Made by a program: the position numbers and the translations under genes. A stretch of 64,000 nucleotides of DNA from Phascolarctobacterium faecium DSM 14760 (GTDB taxonomy: Bacteria > Bacillota > Negativicutes > Acidaminococcales > Acidaminococcaceae), in NCBI RefSeq assembly GCF_003269275.1, contig NZ_QLTS01000001.1, forward strand, positions 186,001 to 250,000. The letters run 5' to 3'. Positions 1 through 7,890 of the stretch are shown piece by piece; positions within the stretch are counted from its first letter, which is position 1, and each line of letters starts with the position of its first letter. Under the pieces are notes generated by a model that was given only the letters and a program-made list of their open reading frames with translations, was not told where the DNA came from and ran no database searches.

Positions 1-9
1 CATACTCAT
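1..9 (-). CDS. Start of the next gene in the gmk operon, probably RNA polymerase omega subunit (partial)
   Basis: Only the first three codons (ATG AGT ATG) are in the window. The start overlaps the gmk stop as ATGA, and an AAGGAGAG ribosome-binding site lies at about 14-21. In Firmicutes the gene after gmk is normally rpoZ, so that identity is inferred from gene order only and no protein sequence supports it here. Confidence 0.35.
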
Positions 10-635
10 ATTTCTCTCTCCTTATGTGCCGCATGGCAAATTTCATTGATAATAAAATAAGTTCTGGCAGCACGGTAACGTTCTGCTTCCATGATCGTCA
101 AAACTTTGCTGGTAGCTTTCTGCGCCACATCATTGACGACTATATAATCATATTCGTTGGCATAAGCCAGTTCACCTGTTGCCGAAGCTAAACGGCGTTT
201 AATAACGTCTTCGCTGTCCGTGCCGCGTTTATAAATGCGCGAGCATAATTCATCAAGTGACGGTGGTACGATAAACACAAATACTCCATCAGGAAAGCGT
301 TTTTTAATCTGCATCGCGCCCTGGATATCAATCTCCAAAATAACATCCTTACCCTGATTCAGCAGTTCCATAACATAAGAACGGGGCGTACCGTAATAAT
401 TTCCATAAACCTCGGCATATTCCAGCAGTTCTCCCTCTGCGATCATCTGCTTTACTTCTTCCACAGATTTAAAAAAGTAATTCACGCCGTCAACTTCGCC
501 GTTACGCGCCTGTCTGGTAGTAACTGAAACGGAATAAGCCAAGTCGGGAAGCTTTTCCCTAAGCATCTGACAAATCGTTCCCTTGCCGGCTCCTGAAGGC
601 CCGGACAAAACTAATAATAACCCCTGCGGCTTCAC
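6..635 (-). CDS. gmk: Guanylate kinase
   Basis: Cytoplasmic enzyme that phosphorylates GMP (and dGMP) with ATP to GDP, on the route to GTP. The 209-residue product has the usual family length. A P-loop (GPSGAGKGT, residues 12-20) follows the first strand. The GMP-binding stretch with SVTTR and the YFF motif near residues 37-55 and the IDIQGA segment near 102 are all present. The start is GTG, with GGTGGG six bases upstream. It sits 23 bases after remA and overlaps the next gene by ATGA, so yicC-remA-gmk form one transcription unit, as in many Firmicutes. Confidence 0.97.
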   Translation of the reverse strand: MKPQGLLLVLSGPSGAGKGTICQMLREKLPDLAYSVSVTTRQARNGEVDGVNYFFKSVEEVKQMIAEGELLEYAEVYGNYYGTPRSYVMELLNQGKDVILEIDIQGAMQIKKRFPDGVFVFIVPPSLDELCSRIYKRGTDSEDVIKRRLASATGELAYANEYDYIVVNDVAQKATSKVLTIMEAERYRAARTYFIINEICHAAHKEREI

Positions 636-658
636 GATTAGCCCACCTTCCGTTTTAT

Positions 659-919
659 TTATTCTTCGTCTTCGTCGTCAGTCTGCACTAAACGGTTGGC
701 GACTGTTTCCGGCTGCACAGCCGATAAAATAATATGACCGCTGTCAGTCACGATAACCGCTCTGGTTCTGCGGCCATAAGTGGCATCAATCAGCATACCT
801 CTGTCGCGCGCTTCCTGAATAATCCTTTTGATAGGAGCAGATTCAGGACTGATGATAGAAATGATCCTGTTGGCAGCTACAATATTGCCAAAGCCAATAT
901 TGATCAATTTGATATCCAT
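659..919 (-). CDS. remA: RemA-like extracellular-matrix regulator (DUF370)
   Basis: Small 86-residue protein of the RemA/DUF370 family. In Bacillus subtilis RemA is a DNA-binding activator of biofilm-matrix and osmoprotection genes; the role here is carried over from the family. The N-terminus ([12 protein letters not shown]) and the conserved [12 protein letters not shown] segment at residues 47-58 are typical. The acidic tail DDEDEE ends the protein. It lies between yicC and gmk, the standard Firmicute position. Nothing visible shows what it regulates in this organism. Confidence 0.9.
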   Translation of the reverse strand: MDIKLINIGFGNIVAANRIISIISPESAPIKRIIQEARDRGMLIDATYGRRTRAVIVTDSGHIILSAVQPETVANRLVQTDDEDEE

Positions 920-937
920 ACTTTCACCCTTTCCCCA

Positions 938-1837
938 TTACTCGATATTCTGGATCTGTTCCCTGATTTTTTCTATCTCAGCTTTGATCTCCACAACAAC
1001 TTGCGCCAAAGTATAATCGTTGGCTTTGGAAGCAATGGTATTTGCCTCGCGGTTGAATTCCTGGATAAGAAAATCGAGCTTGCGACCGACAGGCTGATCT
1101 GCATCAATGATCAGCCTGAATTGTTTAATATGGCTTTTCAGTCTGACGATCTCCTCAGTAATACTGGTACGGTCAGCAAAAATAGCGACTTCCTGCAGCA
1201 ATCGTTCCGGTTCAATGACCTGGTTATGTTTCGCAAGCAGTTCGTTGATCCTGTCGCTCAGGCGAATCTGGTATTCTTCAACTACCTGCGGCGAACGTTC
1301 TTCGATTACTGCCAGTTTTTCGGCAATCAGATCGGCACGTTTAATGAAATCACCATAGATATTACTGCCCTCGGTCTCACGCATAGCGACAAGATTACTG
1401 ATAGCCTGACGCAAAGCCTGTTCCAGCTTCGGCCAAACACTCTCAACGTCAAAAAAACCTTCTTGTGCATTGATCACATCCGGGCAGCGTGACAAATATA
1501 AAATTTCCGACTGCTCGTTAAGCTTATAGTCTTCACAGCCGATAGCGGAACCAACATCACGCAAAGCGTTATGATACGCCAGTACCAAAGCTTTATCTAC
1601 TTTAATCGAAACGTTTTCTGTATTGGTATAAGAAGCATTGATAAAAACATCGATGCGTCCACGATTAACAGATTTTAAAATAGTCTTACGGATTCTGTCT
1701 TCTACCGGATTCAAAAAACGCGGTAAGCGAATAGCTACCTCGTTATAACGGTGATTGACCGTTTTCATTTCAATCGTTACTGAAAACTGCTCGTCTTCAT
1801 ATTCACCCCGGCCGAAGCCAGTCATACTTTTCAGCAA
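938..1837 (-). CDS. yicC: YicC-family endoribonuclease
   Basis: 299-residue YicC/YloC-family protein. Family members are endoribonucleases involved in RNA turnover and stationary-phase fitness. The signature MTGFGRGE at residues 5-12 and the C-terminal DUF1732 part (ETEGSNIYGD, then QEFNREANTIASKA) are both present, so the protein is full length. The best start is TTG at 1837, because AGGAGG lies seven bases upstream of it; the internal ATG at codon 5 would leave a 19-base gap. It heads the conserved yicC-remA-gmk order, downstream of a secreted orphan gene. Confidence 0.93.
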   Translation of the reverse strand: MLKSMTGFGRGEYEDEQFSVTIEMKTVNHRYNEVAIRLPRFLNPVEDRIRKTILKSVNRGRIDVFINASYTNTENVSIKVDKALVLAYHNALRDVGSAIGCEDYKLNEQSEILYLSRCPDVINAQEGFFDVESVWPKLEQALRQAISNLVAMRETEGSNIYGDFIKRADLIAEKLAVIEERSPQVVEEYQIRLSDRINELLAKHNQVIEPERLLQEVAIFADRTSITEEIVRLKSHIKQFRLIIDADQPVGRKLDFLIQEFNREANTIASKANDYTLAQVVVEIKAEIEKIREQIQNIE

Positions 1838-1870
1838 GCTAAAACCTCCTAAATTTTATGATGATTCATT

Positions 1871-2647
1871 TTATTTTAATAACGCAGGATCCACGGCAAA
1901 TTCTCGTCCGCCGCAATAAGCGTCCTTAATGACCAGTAAATAAGGTTTGTCAACATTGAATTCTGCCTGATCAAAATAAAAATTATACTGCAGCTGGCAG
2001 ATCTTCTGCTTTACTTCCACAGACTCAGATTTGACATCCGATTTCGTTTTCTGCTCCAAATCGATGTCTGCAGGCTTGATTTTATTTTCCTTCAAGGCAT
2101 CCAGCTGTTTTTGCAGTGCTGCCGCTTTTTCCTGGATCGTTTCCATCCGATCCAGCTTTTTCTGTACCTCCACATCAACGATAGGCTTATTGACCGCCTT
2201 GTCAAGATATCTGCCGTCTAAATAGTCGCTGTGGTATGGTGTGACAAAATTCCCATTTTGCACAAGCTGCACTTCCAAATCTTTTTCATTCAGAATTATC
2301 GGTGCGTTGATCACCGCACGTATAACTAGCACGCCATCGTAACGCGCTACCAGTTCTTTAGCATTCTCCACACTGATACCGGCAGCCTCCTGCGTTTTTC
2401 CTGCGGTATCCAGAGCCGTCAGCAGATAAGGAGTATAAACTATGATCCTTTCCTCATCACGATAAGGATTGGTTTCAAAACTTTCAGCAATTACCCACGG
2501 CTGCAGCATAACTGCGTCATTTTTTTCACCCTGATAGCTTTTACCATAGGCAATAGCCGCTTCTAAATTCTGATCAGTAGCTGAAAGCGCCGCTTCTGCC
2601 TGCAGGCAAAAGACAACCAGGCACAGCACCAAAAGCAGATTTTTCAT
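1871..2647 (-). CDS. Secreted protein of unknown function
   Basis: 258-residue protein that I do not recognise. The first ~20 residues are a Sec signal peptide: a Lys, a Leu/Val-rich core, then QAEA as a likely signal peptidase I site. There is no lipobox. The mature part has a charged, probably coiled-coil stretch at about 160-190 (QKKLDRMETIQEKAAALQKQ) and a C-terminal part with two cysteines that could form a disulfide. It is the first gene after the promoter at 2713-2741 and is followed after 33 bases by yicC, so it is probably co-transcribed with yicC-remA-gmk. The location would be the periplasm or outer surface. Confidence 0.8.
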   Translation of the reverse strand: MKNLLLVLCLVVFCLQAEAALSATDQNLEAAIAYGKSYQGEKNDAVMLQPWVIAESFETNPYRDEERIIVYTPYLLTALDTAGKTQEAAGISVENAKELVARYDGVLVIRAVINAPIILNEKDLEVQLVQNGNFVTPYHSDYLDGRYLDKAVNKPIVDVEVQKKLDRMETIQEKAAALQKQLDALKENKIKPADIDLEQKTKSDVKSESVEVKQKICQLQYNFYFDQAEFNVDKPYLLVIKDAYCGGREFAVDPALLK

Positions 2648-2688
2648 AATCGTATCCCCTTCCGATTATTTGCTAATCGCGAAATCTG

Positions 2689-2717
2689 TTGTATACTTAT
2701 TCTTGAACTATTATTAT
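2689..2717 (+). promoter_or_regulatory. Possible promoter of rqcH
   Basis: TTGTAT (2689-2694), 17 bases, TATTAT (2712-2717) on the plus strand, 65 bases before the rqcH start. The -10 boxes of this and the divergent promoter overlap, so the two transcripts could compete. Weaker match than the minus-strand promoter. Confidence 0.4.
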
Positions 2718-2741
2718 ATCTTATTCTGCTTTCACGTGCAA
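2713..2741 (-). promoter_or_regulatory. Sigma-A-type promoter of the secreted orphan-yicC-remA-gmk operon
   Basis: On the minus strand: TTGCAC (2736-2741), a 17-base spacer, then a perfect TATAAT (2713-2718). It lies about 65 bases upstream of the first ATG. It overlaps a possible divergent promoter for rqcH. Confidence 0.6.
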
Positions 2742-2781
2742 ATCAAAATCACTAAAAAACGAAGTAAAAAGGAGCAAATCA

Positions 2782-4521
2782 ATGAATTTAGAAGGTTTGA
2801 CCTTGCATATTTTAACAAATAAACTAAAAGAAGAGCTTTTAGGCGGCAAGATCTACAAGGTTTTTATGCCCTCATACGAGTCGCTGCTGCTGCTTGTAAA
2901 ACGCGAACGCGATACTGCGGCATTGCTTGCTGATTTCAGCTGCGGTTCACCGATGCTGTACCTGCCGAATAATTTACCCGAACGTCCCGAAAGTCCTCCG
3001 GCTTTTTGTATGCTGCTGCGCAAGCATCTGGAAGAAGGCCGTATAACCAGAATCGAGCAAAGCGGTCTGGATCGTATCATTACCATAGATATTGATACAA
3101 TCGGTACCGCTAGACAAATAGTTACTAAACAACTGATTTTTGAACTGACCGGCAAAAACAGCAATATCATTTTTGCCGAAAACGGTCTGATTTTCGACAG
3201 CTTGAAGCATGTTAATAAAGCAATGAGTTCTTTCCGGCAGATCATGCCTAATCTGCCTTATCTTGCGCCGCCTCAGCAGACCGGCCTTTCTATTTTAACA
3301 GCTCCAGCTAATGCAATCATTGAGGCAATGCACGAATTTAAAACTAAAAACAGCTTAGCTGCTTTGATCGCTGCCACTACAGGCATTGGCAAAATAACTG
3401 CATCCGAGCTTTTAGCTGCGGCTGGTATAGATAGCAACACAACTGCTTTGACTGCAGAGGAAGAACAACGTCTCGCCAATGCAATCTATTCATTACAGCA
3501 ATCAGCTAATCAGCAAACATCAGCGCCGGTATATGCTGTCATCAGCCGCACTAATCAGGTCAAGACTATTCTGCCTTTTGCGCCCACGATTTTGGAACCA
3601 GGCTGTAATACTAAACAACTGCCAGATATCAACAGTGCGCTTAATTATGCAGTCACCCTGACGCCAATTCAACTACCTGAACAGGAAACACTGCAAAAAT
3701 TAGTCATCGGCGAAAGTCAGCGTCTGGAAAAGAAGCTGCCGGTTTTGGAAAAAGATCTGCTTACCGCTGATAAAGCTGAAGCACAGCGGATGATCGCCGA
3801 TACCATCATGGCTAATATTTATCAGATCAGCAAGGGACAAAGTTCCTGCCAACTGCTTAATATTTATGACAACGAGCCGCTTGAAATCCAATTATCCCCC
3901 TTACTTTCACCTACTGAAAACGCACAGGCTTATTATAAACGGTACAATAAATATAAACGTGCACAAAGCGAAGTCCAAAACCAAATTGAAACGACCAGGG
4001 AGATGCTCAATTACCTGGCTTCCATTGACGCTTCACTGACTACGGCAACAACCAAGAACGAAATTGCTGAAATAAAACAGGAGCTTATCACCGCAGGACT
4101 GCTGCAGAATCAGGGCAAAAAACATAAAGGTCAGGAACCAAAATCGGAGCCGCTGCTCATAAAGCTTTCCAAAGAAACGACCTTATATATCGGTAAAAAT
4201 AATAAACAAAACGACTACGTGACTTTTACATTAGCACGCGGTAAGGATCTGTGGTTCCATACTAAAAACATTCCCGGATCACATGTCATCTTAAAAACAA
4301 CGCTGCCCCAGGCAACGGCAAGTGATATTGCAGCAGCAGTTCTACTGGCCGCGTATTTCAGCAAAAGCCGCAGCGGCAGCAAGGTACCTGTAGACTGTAC
4401 CGAGCGGCGTTTTGTCAAGAAACCCAATGGCGCTAAACCTGGGTTTGTGATCTATACCGATCAAACAACCTACTATGCTACGCCTGATGAAGCAGAGGCT
4501 CAAAAACTTTTAAGCAAATAA
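2782..4521 (+). CDS. rqcH: RqcH/NFACT ribosome-associated quality-control protein
   Basis: 579-residue NFACT protein (Rqc2/RqcH/FbpA family). In B. subtilis RqcH binds the obstructed 50S subunit with tRNA-Ala and adds C-terminal alanine tails to stalled chains. The order is NFACT-N (about 1-180), helix-hairpin-helix and a long coiled coil (about 300-440), then NFACT-R at the C-terminus with WFHTKNIPGSHVIL. The Asp97-Arg98 pair needed for tailing in B. subtilis RqcH occurs at the same numbers here (GLDRI). It is the only plus-strand gene in the first 31 kb. AAGGAG lies eight bases before the ATG. A bidirectional terminator follows directly. Confidence 0.93.
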   Translation: MNLEGLTLHILTNKLKEELLGGKIYKVFMPSYESLLLLVKRERDTAALLADFSCGSPMLYLPNNLPERPESPPAFCMLLRKHLEEGRITRIEQSGLDRIITIDIDTIGTARQIVTKQLIFELTGKNSNIIFAENGLIFDSLKHVNKAMSSFRQIMPNLPYLAPPQQTGLSILTAPANAIIEAMHEFKTKNSLAALIAATTGIGKITASELLAAAGIDSNTTALTAEEEQRLANAIYSLQQSANQQTSAPVYAVISRTNQVKTILPFAPTILEPGCNTKQLPDINSALNYAVTLTPIQLPEQETLQKLVIGESQRLEKKLPVLEKDLLTADKAEAQRMIADTIMANIYQISKGQSSCQLLNIYDNEPLEIQLSPLLSPTENAQAYYKRYNKYKRAQSEVQNQIETTREMLNYLASIDASLTTATTKNEIAEIKQELITAGLLQNQGKKHKGQEPKSEPLLIKLSKETTLYIGKNNKQNDYVTFTLARGKDLWFHTKNIPGSHVILKTTLPQATASDIAAAVLLAAYFSKSRSGSKVPVDCTERRFVKKPNGAKPGFVIYTDQTTYYATPDEAEAQKLLSK

Positions 4522-4522
4522 T

Positions 4523-4554
4523 AAAAACACCTGGTTTACCGACCAGGTGTTTTT
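4523..4554. terminator. Bidirectional intrinsic terminator between rqcH and ydcF
   Basis: Stem ACACCTGGT (4527-4535) pairs with ACCAGGTGT (4542-4550) around a six-base loop, flanked by AAAAs and TTTTs. It therefore works for both convergent genes. Confidence 0.85.
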
Positions 4555-4572
4555 ATTTTACCATGATTATTT

Positions 4573-5334
4573 TTACAATATCTTTAAAGCCAGCAGCCCT
4601 AAATATTCCTTTAACGCCATTGCAGAAAGCTCCAGCGCAAACCCCTGCGGCATAAAGCGAAAAATACTTAGCTGCATTTTTCCGCTCAGCTGATAATCAC
4701 AGGGAAAAGGCACTATGTCCAAACCTTTATCCGCAAAATTCAGTACACTGCGCGGCATATGAAAAGCAGAGGTCACCAATACGATTTTCTGCCACTGCTG
4801 TTCACGGCACAACGCAGCAACATTAACAGCATTTTCAGTTGTATTTCTTGCTTCGGTATCAGTAAAAATCTGTTGTGGCGGTACACTCAGCTCTAGCAGC
4901 ACTTTTTCTGCCACTGTAGCTTCTGTACCACTGTCGGCAAAAACCTGCCCACCGCTGATAATGATCGGGATATCTAATCGTTTCTGCAAACGCACCCCGG
5001 TGATCAGTCTATTCATAGAGACCGCCGACAAGGCCTCTCTACCACTGATATCAGGCACATCCCTGACCGCTCCGCCACCAAGAACAACTACAGCATCAGT
5101 TTTACCGATTATTTTTTCCAACGCCGGAGGAACATACTGCTTTTCCAGTCCCTGCATCAGCATTCCGGCAACAGGAAGAATCGAAAACAGATATAAAGTG
5201 ACCGTTACTGCTGTTAAAGGATAACGAAGTCTGCTGCGTTTCTTAAAACAATAACCGCACAGTAAAAACAGCATTACAATAATACCGCCGGGCGGCAGCA
5301 GCCAGCCCGAAATAAACTTATGTACATACAGCAT
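4573..5334 (-). CDS. YdcF-family (DUF218) membrane protein
   Basis: 253-residue DUF218 protein of the YdcF/ElyC/SanA group. Two N-terminal membrane helices (about 8-28 and 36-55) anchor a DUF218 domain. That domain carries VVVLGGG (residues 85-91), the IIISGG strand, a TEAT motif, TEARNTTENA and VTSAFHMPRS, which are the conserved blocks. Related proteins affect envelope carrier-lipid metabolism and vancomycin sensitivity in enterobacteria, but the reaction is not established. One base separates it from the upstream G1P dehydrogenase gene, so the two are co-transcribed. The shared theme may be membrane-lipid or carrier-lipid metabolism (inference). Confidence 0.85.
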   Translation of the reverse strand: MLYVHKFISGWLLPPGGIIVMLFLLCGYCFKKRSRLRYPLTAVTVTLYLFSILPVAGMLMQGLEKQYVPPALEKIIGKTDAVVVLGGGAVRDVPDISGREALSAVSMNRLITGVRLQKRLDIPIIISGGQVFADSGTEATVAEKVLLELSVPPQQIFTDTEARNTTENAVNVAALCREQQWQKIVLVTSAFHMPRSVLNFADKGLDIVPFPCDYQLSGKMQLSIFRFMPQGFALELSAMALKEYLGLLALKIL

Positions 5335-5335
5335 A

Positions 5336-6388
5336 TTACTTACATTCCTTCACCAGCATCTCATACATCTGTCTGAAAATCTCCGGCTGTAAATTGATCT
5401 TATTTAAAATCGTATAACGCTTACGGACTTCTTTGGCAAACATCCAGGCTTTGATAAATTCTTCTTCAGTAATATTCAAAGTTTTTGGGCTAACGGAAAT
5501 ATCGTAAGCTTCCAGAAAATCCAGCAGAATATGATGGTCACGTCCCTGAAGACGGCAGGCTACGACACTGCCAAGAGCTACCAAAATACCATGTGGGATA
5601 TTATGCTCAAACAGCTCATCCATAGCGTGACAGAATAAATGTTCCGACCCGCTGCAAGGACGTGAATTACCAGCTATCTGCATCGCCAGCCCGCTCAAGA
5701 CCAGTGACTGGGCCAGCATTTGAATCCCGGGAACTGTCGTCAGTGATTTAGCCTCAGAATATAAAAGCGAAGTAAACGCCGTTTCAGAAAGCATATAGGC
5801 AAAATCGTTAGGACGATCGCTGTTTTCTTCACAACCCAGCTTCCAATCATACAGTGCCGTATAATTACTGATCGTATCACCGACACCGGCTTTCATCAAA
5901 AGCCTCGGCGCGTCAAAAACAATATCAGTATCGATCAATAATCCGTCAGGAATTTTAGAAGTAAAAGAATGTTTGCGGCCGTTTTCTGCAAACAATACGG
6001 AAACAGGAGAAGCAACGCCGTCATTGCTAAGTGTAGTCGGTATCGCTATATAAGCTACGTTGGCAACAAAAGCAGCATACTTGGCCGTATCCAGTGCTGT
6101 ACCACCGCCCAAACCAATGATCAGGCTGATATTGTTCATTGCTACCTTTTTAGCAACATCAACAGCAAAATCAAAGGAACTCTCCTGAACGGTAATGATT
6201 TCAAAATCCAGTAACTGTTTCAATAGAACAACGACTTTTTTCTCTAAAGTCTGTAAAAGTCCGTCTGTCGTTAAAATCAAAGTTTTGGTATGAATAAGTT
6301 TAGGCATATATAAACTTAGATTTTTATTGAGGTCCTGAACTGCGTTTTCTTTGACCTGCATAAACAACGGCAAGGAATAATTACTCAT
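5336..6388 (-). CDS. sn-Glycerol-1-phosphate dehydrogenase family enzyme (EgsA/AraM-like)
   Basis: About 350-residue member of the iron-containing alcohol dehydrogenase superfamily, closest by motif to glycerol-1-phosphate dehydrogenase. That enzyme reduces dihydroxyacetone phosphate to sn-glycerol 1-phosphate with NAD(P)H. Visible motifs are the nucleotide-binding GLGGGTALDTAKYA, the IPTTLSNDGVASP block, GDTISNYTALYDWKLG, and the metal-binding GSEHLFCHAMD and IPHG histidines. The second of two adjacent ATGs is taken as start, seven bases after GGGAGG. G1P is the archaeal backbone stereoisomer; bacterial AraM of Bacillus uses it for a prenylated glycerol lipid. A glycerol dehydrogenase is the alternative, but the SNDGVASP and SGSEHLF blocks favour G1PDH. 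Confidence 0.82.
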   Translation of the reverse strand: MSNYSLPLFMQVKENAVQDLNKNLSLYMPKLIHTKTLILTTDGLLQTLEKKVVVLLKQLLDFEIITVQESSFDFAVDVAKKVAMNNISLIIGLGGGTALDTAKYAAFVANVAYIAIPTTLSNDGVASPVSVLFAENGRKHSFTSKIPDGLLIDTDIVFDAPRLLMKAGVGDTISNYTALYDWKLGCEENSDRPNDFAYMLSETAFTSLLYSEAKSLTTVPGIQMLAQSLVLSGLAMQIAGNSRPCSGSEHLFCHAMDELFEHNIPHGILVALGSVVACRLQGRDHHILLDFLEAYDISVSPKTLNITEEEFIKAWMFAKEVRKRYTILNKINLQPEIFRQMYEMLVKECK

Positions 6389-6434
6389 CATTTAACCTCC
6401 CGGCGTAGTTTTATTAGCATATTATCTATTCCCT

Positions 6435-6463
6435 ATTATATAGCAAAATCATTGTTACTAACA
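6435..6463 (-). promoter_or_regulatory. Possible promoter of the G1P dehydrogenase-ydcF pair
   Basis: A perfect TATAAT (6435-6440, minus strand) stands 47 bases before the start, but the -35 at 17 bases (TGTTAG, 6458-6463) is poor. Confidence 0.35.
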
Positions 6464-6520
6464 GCATTATTACTAAAACAAAACAATATTTTACAAAACT
6501 CTGTCACCTTAACAGGAAAA

Positions 6521-6547
6521 TAAAAAAGCCTGCCGAAAAGGCAGGCT
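6521..6547 (-). terminator. Intrinsic terminator of rpsO
   Basis: On the minus strand AGCCTGCC, loop TTTTC, GGCAGGCT is followed by a run of six T (6522-6527). It lies 14 bases after the rpsO stop. Confidence 0.85.
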
Positions 6548-6560
6548 CTGATACTCAAAA

Positions 6561-6827
6561 TTATTTACGGATACCAAGTTTAGCAATGATAGCGCGATAA
6601 CGTTCGATATCTTTAGCCATCAGATAGTTCAGCAGACCACGACGTTGACCAACCATTTTCAGCAGGCCGCGACGGGAATGATGATCTTTTTTGTGTTCTT
6701 TCAGATGCTCGGTCAAATATTTGATGCGTTCGCTCAAAACAGCGATTTGTACTTCCGGAGATCCGGTGTCGCCTTCATGACGTGCATTTTCAAGAATGAG
6801 TTGTTGTTTTCTTTCAGCTGTTAACAT
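6561..6827 (-). CDS. rpsO: 30S ribosomal protein S15
   Basis: 88 residues, the normal S15 length. S15 binds the 16S rRNA central-domain three-way junction and is an early assembly protein. The conserved [11 protein letters not shown] (20-30), [12 protein letters not shown] (45-56) and the [11 protein letters not shown] block are present. The gene has its own promoter, leader and terminator, so it can be expressed apart from the rimP-infB operon upstream. pnp does not follow it here. Confidence 0.98.
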   Translation of the reverse strand: MLTAERKQQLILENARHEGDTGSPEVQIAVLSERIKYLTEHLKEHKKDHHSRRGLLKMVGQRRGLLNYLMAKDIERYRAIIAKLGIRK

Positions 6828-6907
6828 TGTAATTCCTCCATTTTTTTATAATCCCCAAAGCATAGAGGTCGTTGGAGAAGCGAGCATCCAAGCCTTGGTT
6901 AAAGTAC
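6828..6907 (-). promoter_or_regulatory. rpsO mRNA leader, possible S15 autoregulatory element
   Basis: About 80 transcribed bases precede rpsO. On the minus strand they contain CCAAGGCTTGG, and a CCAACGACC...GGGG segment that can pair locally, so a compact fold near the ribosome-binding site (GGAGG) is likely. S15 autoregulates through different leader structures in several bacteria; whether this leader binds S15 is inference. Confidence 0.4.
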
Positions 6908-6913
6908 TTATGT

Positions 6914-6942
6914 AGTATACCACACTTGACTTTTAAAGACAA
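6914..6942 (-). promoter_or_regulatory. Promoter of rpsO
   Basis: Minus strand: TTGTCT (6937-6942), 17 bases, TATACT (6914-6919), with an extended TGG directly before the -10. It lies between the end of ribF and rpsO. Confidence 0.65.
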
Positions 6943-7878
6943 CTATTTTTTGTAACATTGGAAATAATTTTTAATATTTTCGCGGTCTTCAGTAATACGT
7001 GCTTTCAGCTCATCAATACTGGCAAACTTTTCTTCACCACGTATATATTTATAAAAGTAAACAGTGATCTCCCTGCCATACAGATCGCCTTTAAAATCAA
7101 ACAGATTTACCTCCAGACGTGCATGCTCCACATCGCCAAAAGTAGGGTTATTGCCGATATTGGCCATACCGAAATACAGCTTATCGCCTACCTTGACCTT
7201 GACCGCATAACCACCAGTTGCCGGCACAGCAGTTTCACTGCGCTGCAGTTCGATATTCGCAGTTGGAAAACCAATTGTCCTGCCGCGCTGCGCCCCATGC
7301 GTAACTATACCGGTGAGCGCATAAGCACGCCCCAGCATCTGATTAGCATGCTCCACATGCCCTGCCTGAATCAGACTTCTGATGCCAGTACTGCTGATAA
7401 CGTTTTTACCGCATTTGACCAGTTGCCTGATAATCACGGTAAAGTGATCGTGCAATCCGGTACGCTGCAAAGTATCTGTTTTACCGCTGCCTAAAAAACC
7501 ATAGCTGAAATTTTCACCTACTACTAAGCATCGATAATTAAATACAGCCAGTTTTTTCAAAAACTCATCCGGCGATAATCCAGCTAAATCATGATCAAAA
7601 GGTACGTTCACCAAAATATCAACGCCTAATTTTTCCAGGTATTTTATTTTTTGCTGCTGCGTAATAATTCGCACTGGCACTAAATCAGGCTTGATCAAGG
7701 ATAAGGGATGATTGCTGAATGTAAAAACAATCAGCTTCAAATCATGCTTTTGGGCATAATCACGTGCTGTTTTTATAATATCCTGATGACCTAAATGCAG
7801 CCCATCAAAAGTTCCCAAAGCAATAACACTGGGACTATATTCAGTTTTCACAGCTTCTAATGAAGTAATGATTTCCAT
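6943..7878 (-). CDS. ribF: Bifunctional riboflavin kinase / FAD synthetase
   Basis: 311-residue cytoplasmic enzyme. The N-terminal nucleotidyltransferase domain (about 1-180) adenylylates FMN to FAD, and the C-terminal flavokinase domain (about 185-305) phosphorylates riboflavin. The HxGH-like motif is in GTFDGLHLGHQ (residues 22-32). The second site is the ISSTGIR region. The kinase signature GRTIGFPTANI is near 200-210, and GxYAVKV follows. It is the last gene of the rimP-infB-truB operon, which is a common place for ribF in Firmicutes. Confidence 0.96.
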   Translation of the reverse strand: MEIITSLEAVKTEYSPSVIALGTFDGLHLGHQDIIKTARDYAQKHDLKLIVFTFSNHPLSLIKPDLVPVRIITQQQKIKYLEKLGVDILVNVPFDHDLAGLSPDEFLKKLAVFNYRCLVVGENFSYGFLGSGKTDTLQRTGLHDHFTVIIRQLVKCGKNVISSTGIRSLIQAGHVEHANQMLGRAYALTGIVTHGAQRGRTIGFPTANIELQRSETAVPATGGYAVKVKVGDKLYFGMANIGNNPTFGDVEHARLEVNLFDFKGDLYGREITVYFYKYIRGEEKFASIDELKARITEDRENIKNYFQCYKK

Positions 7879-7890
7879 ATCTGCCTCAAT

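Noticed and set aside
734-1492. Plus-strand 252-codon open frame opposite yicC and remA
   Set aside because: It is antisense to two clear, conserved genes, has no ribosome-binding site and its protein has no recognisable motif.
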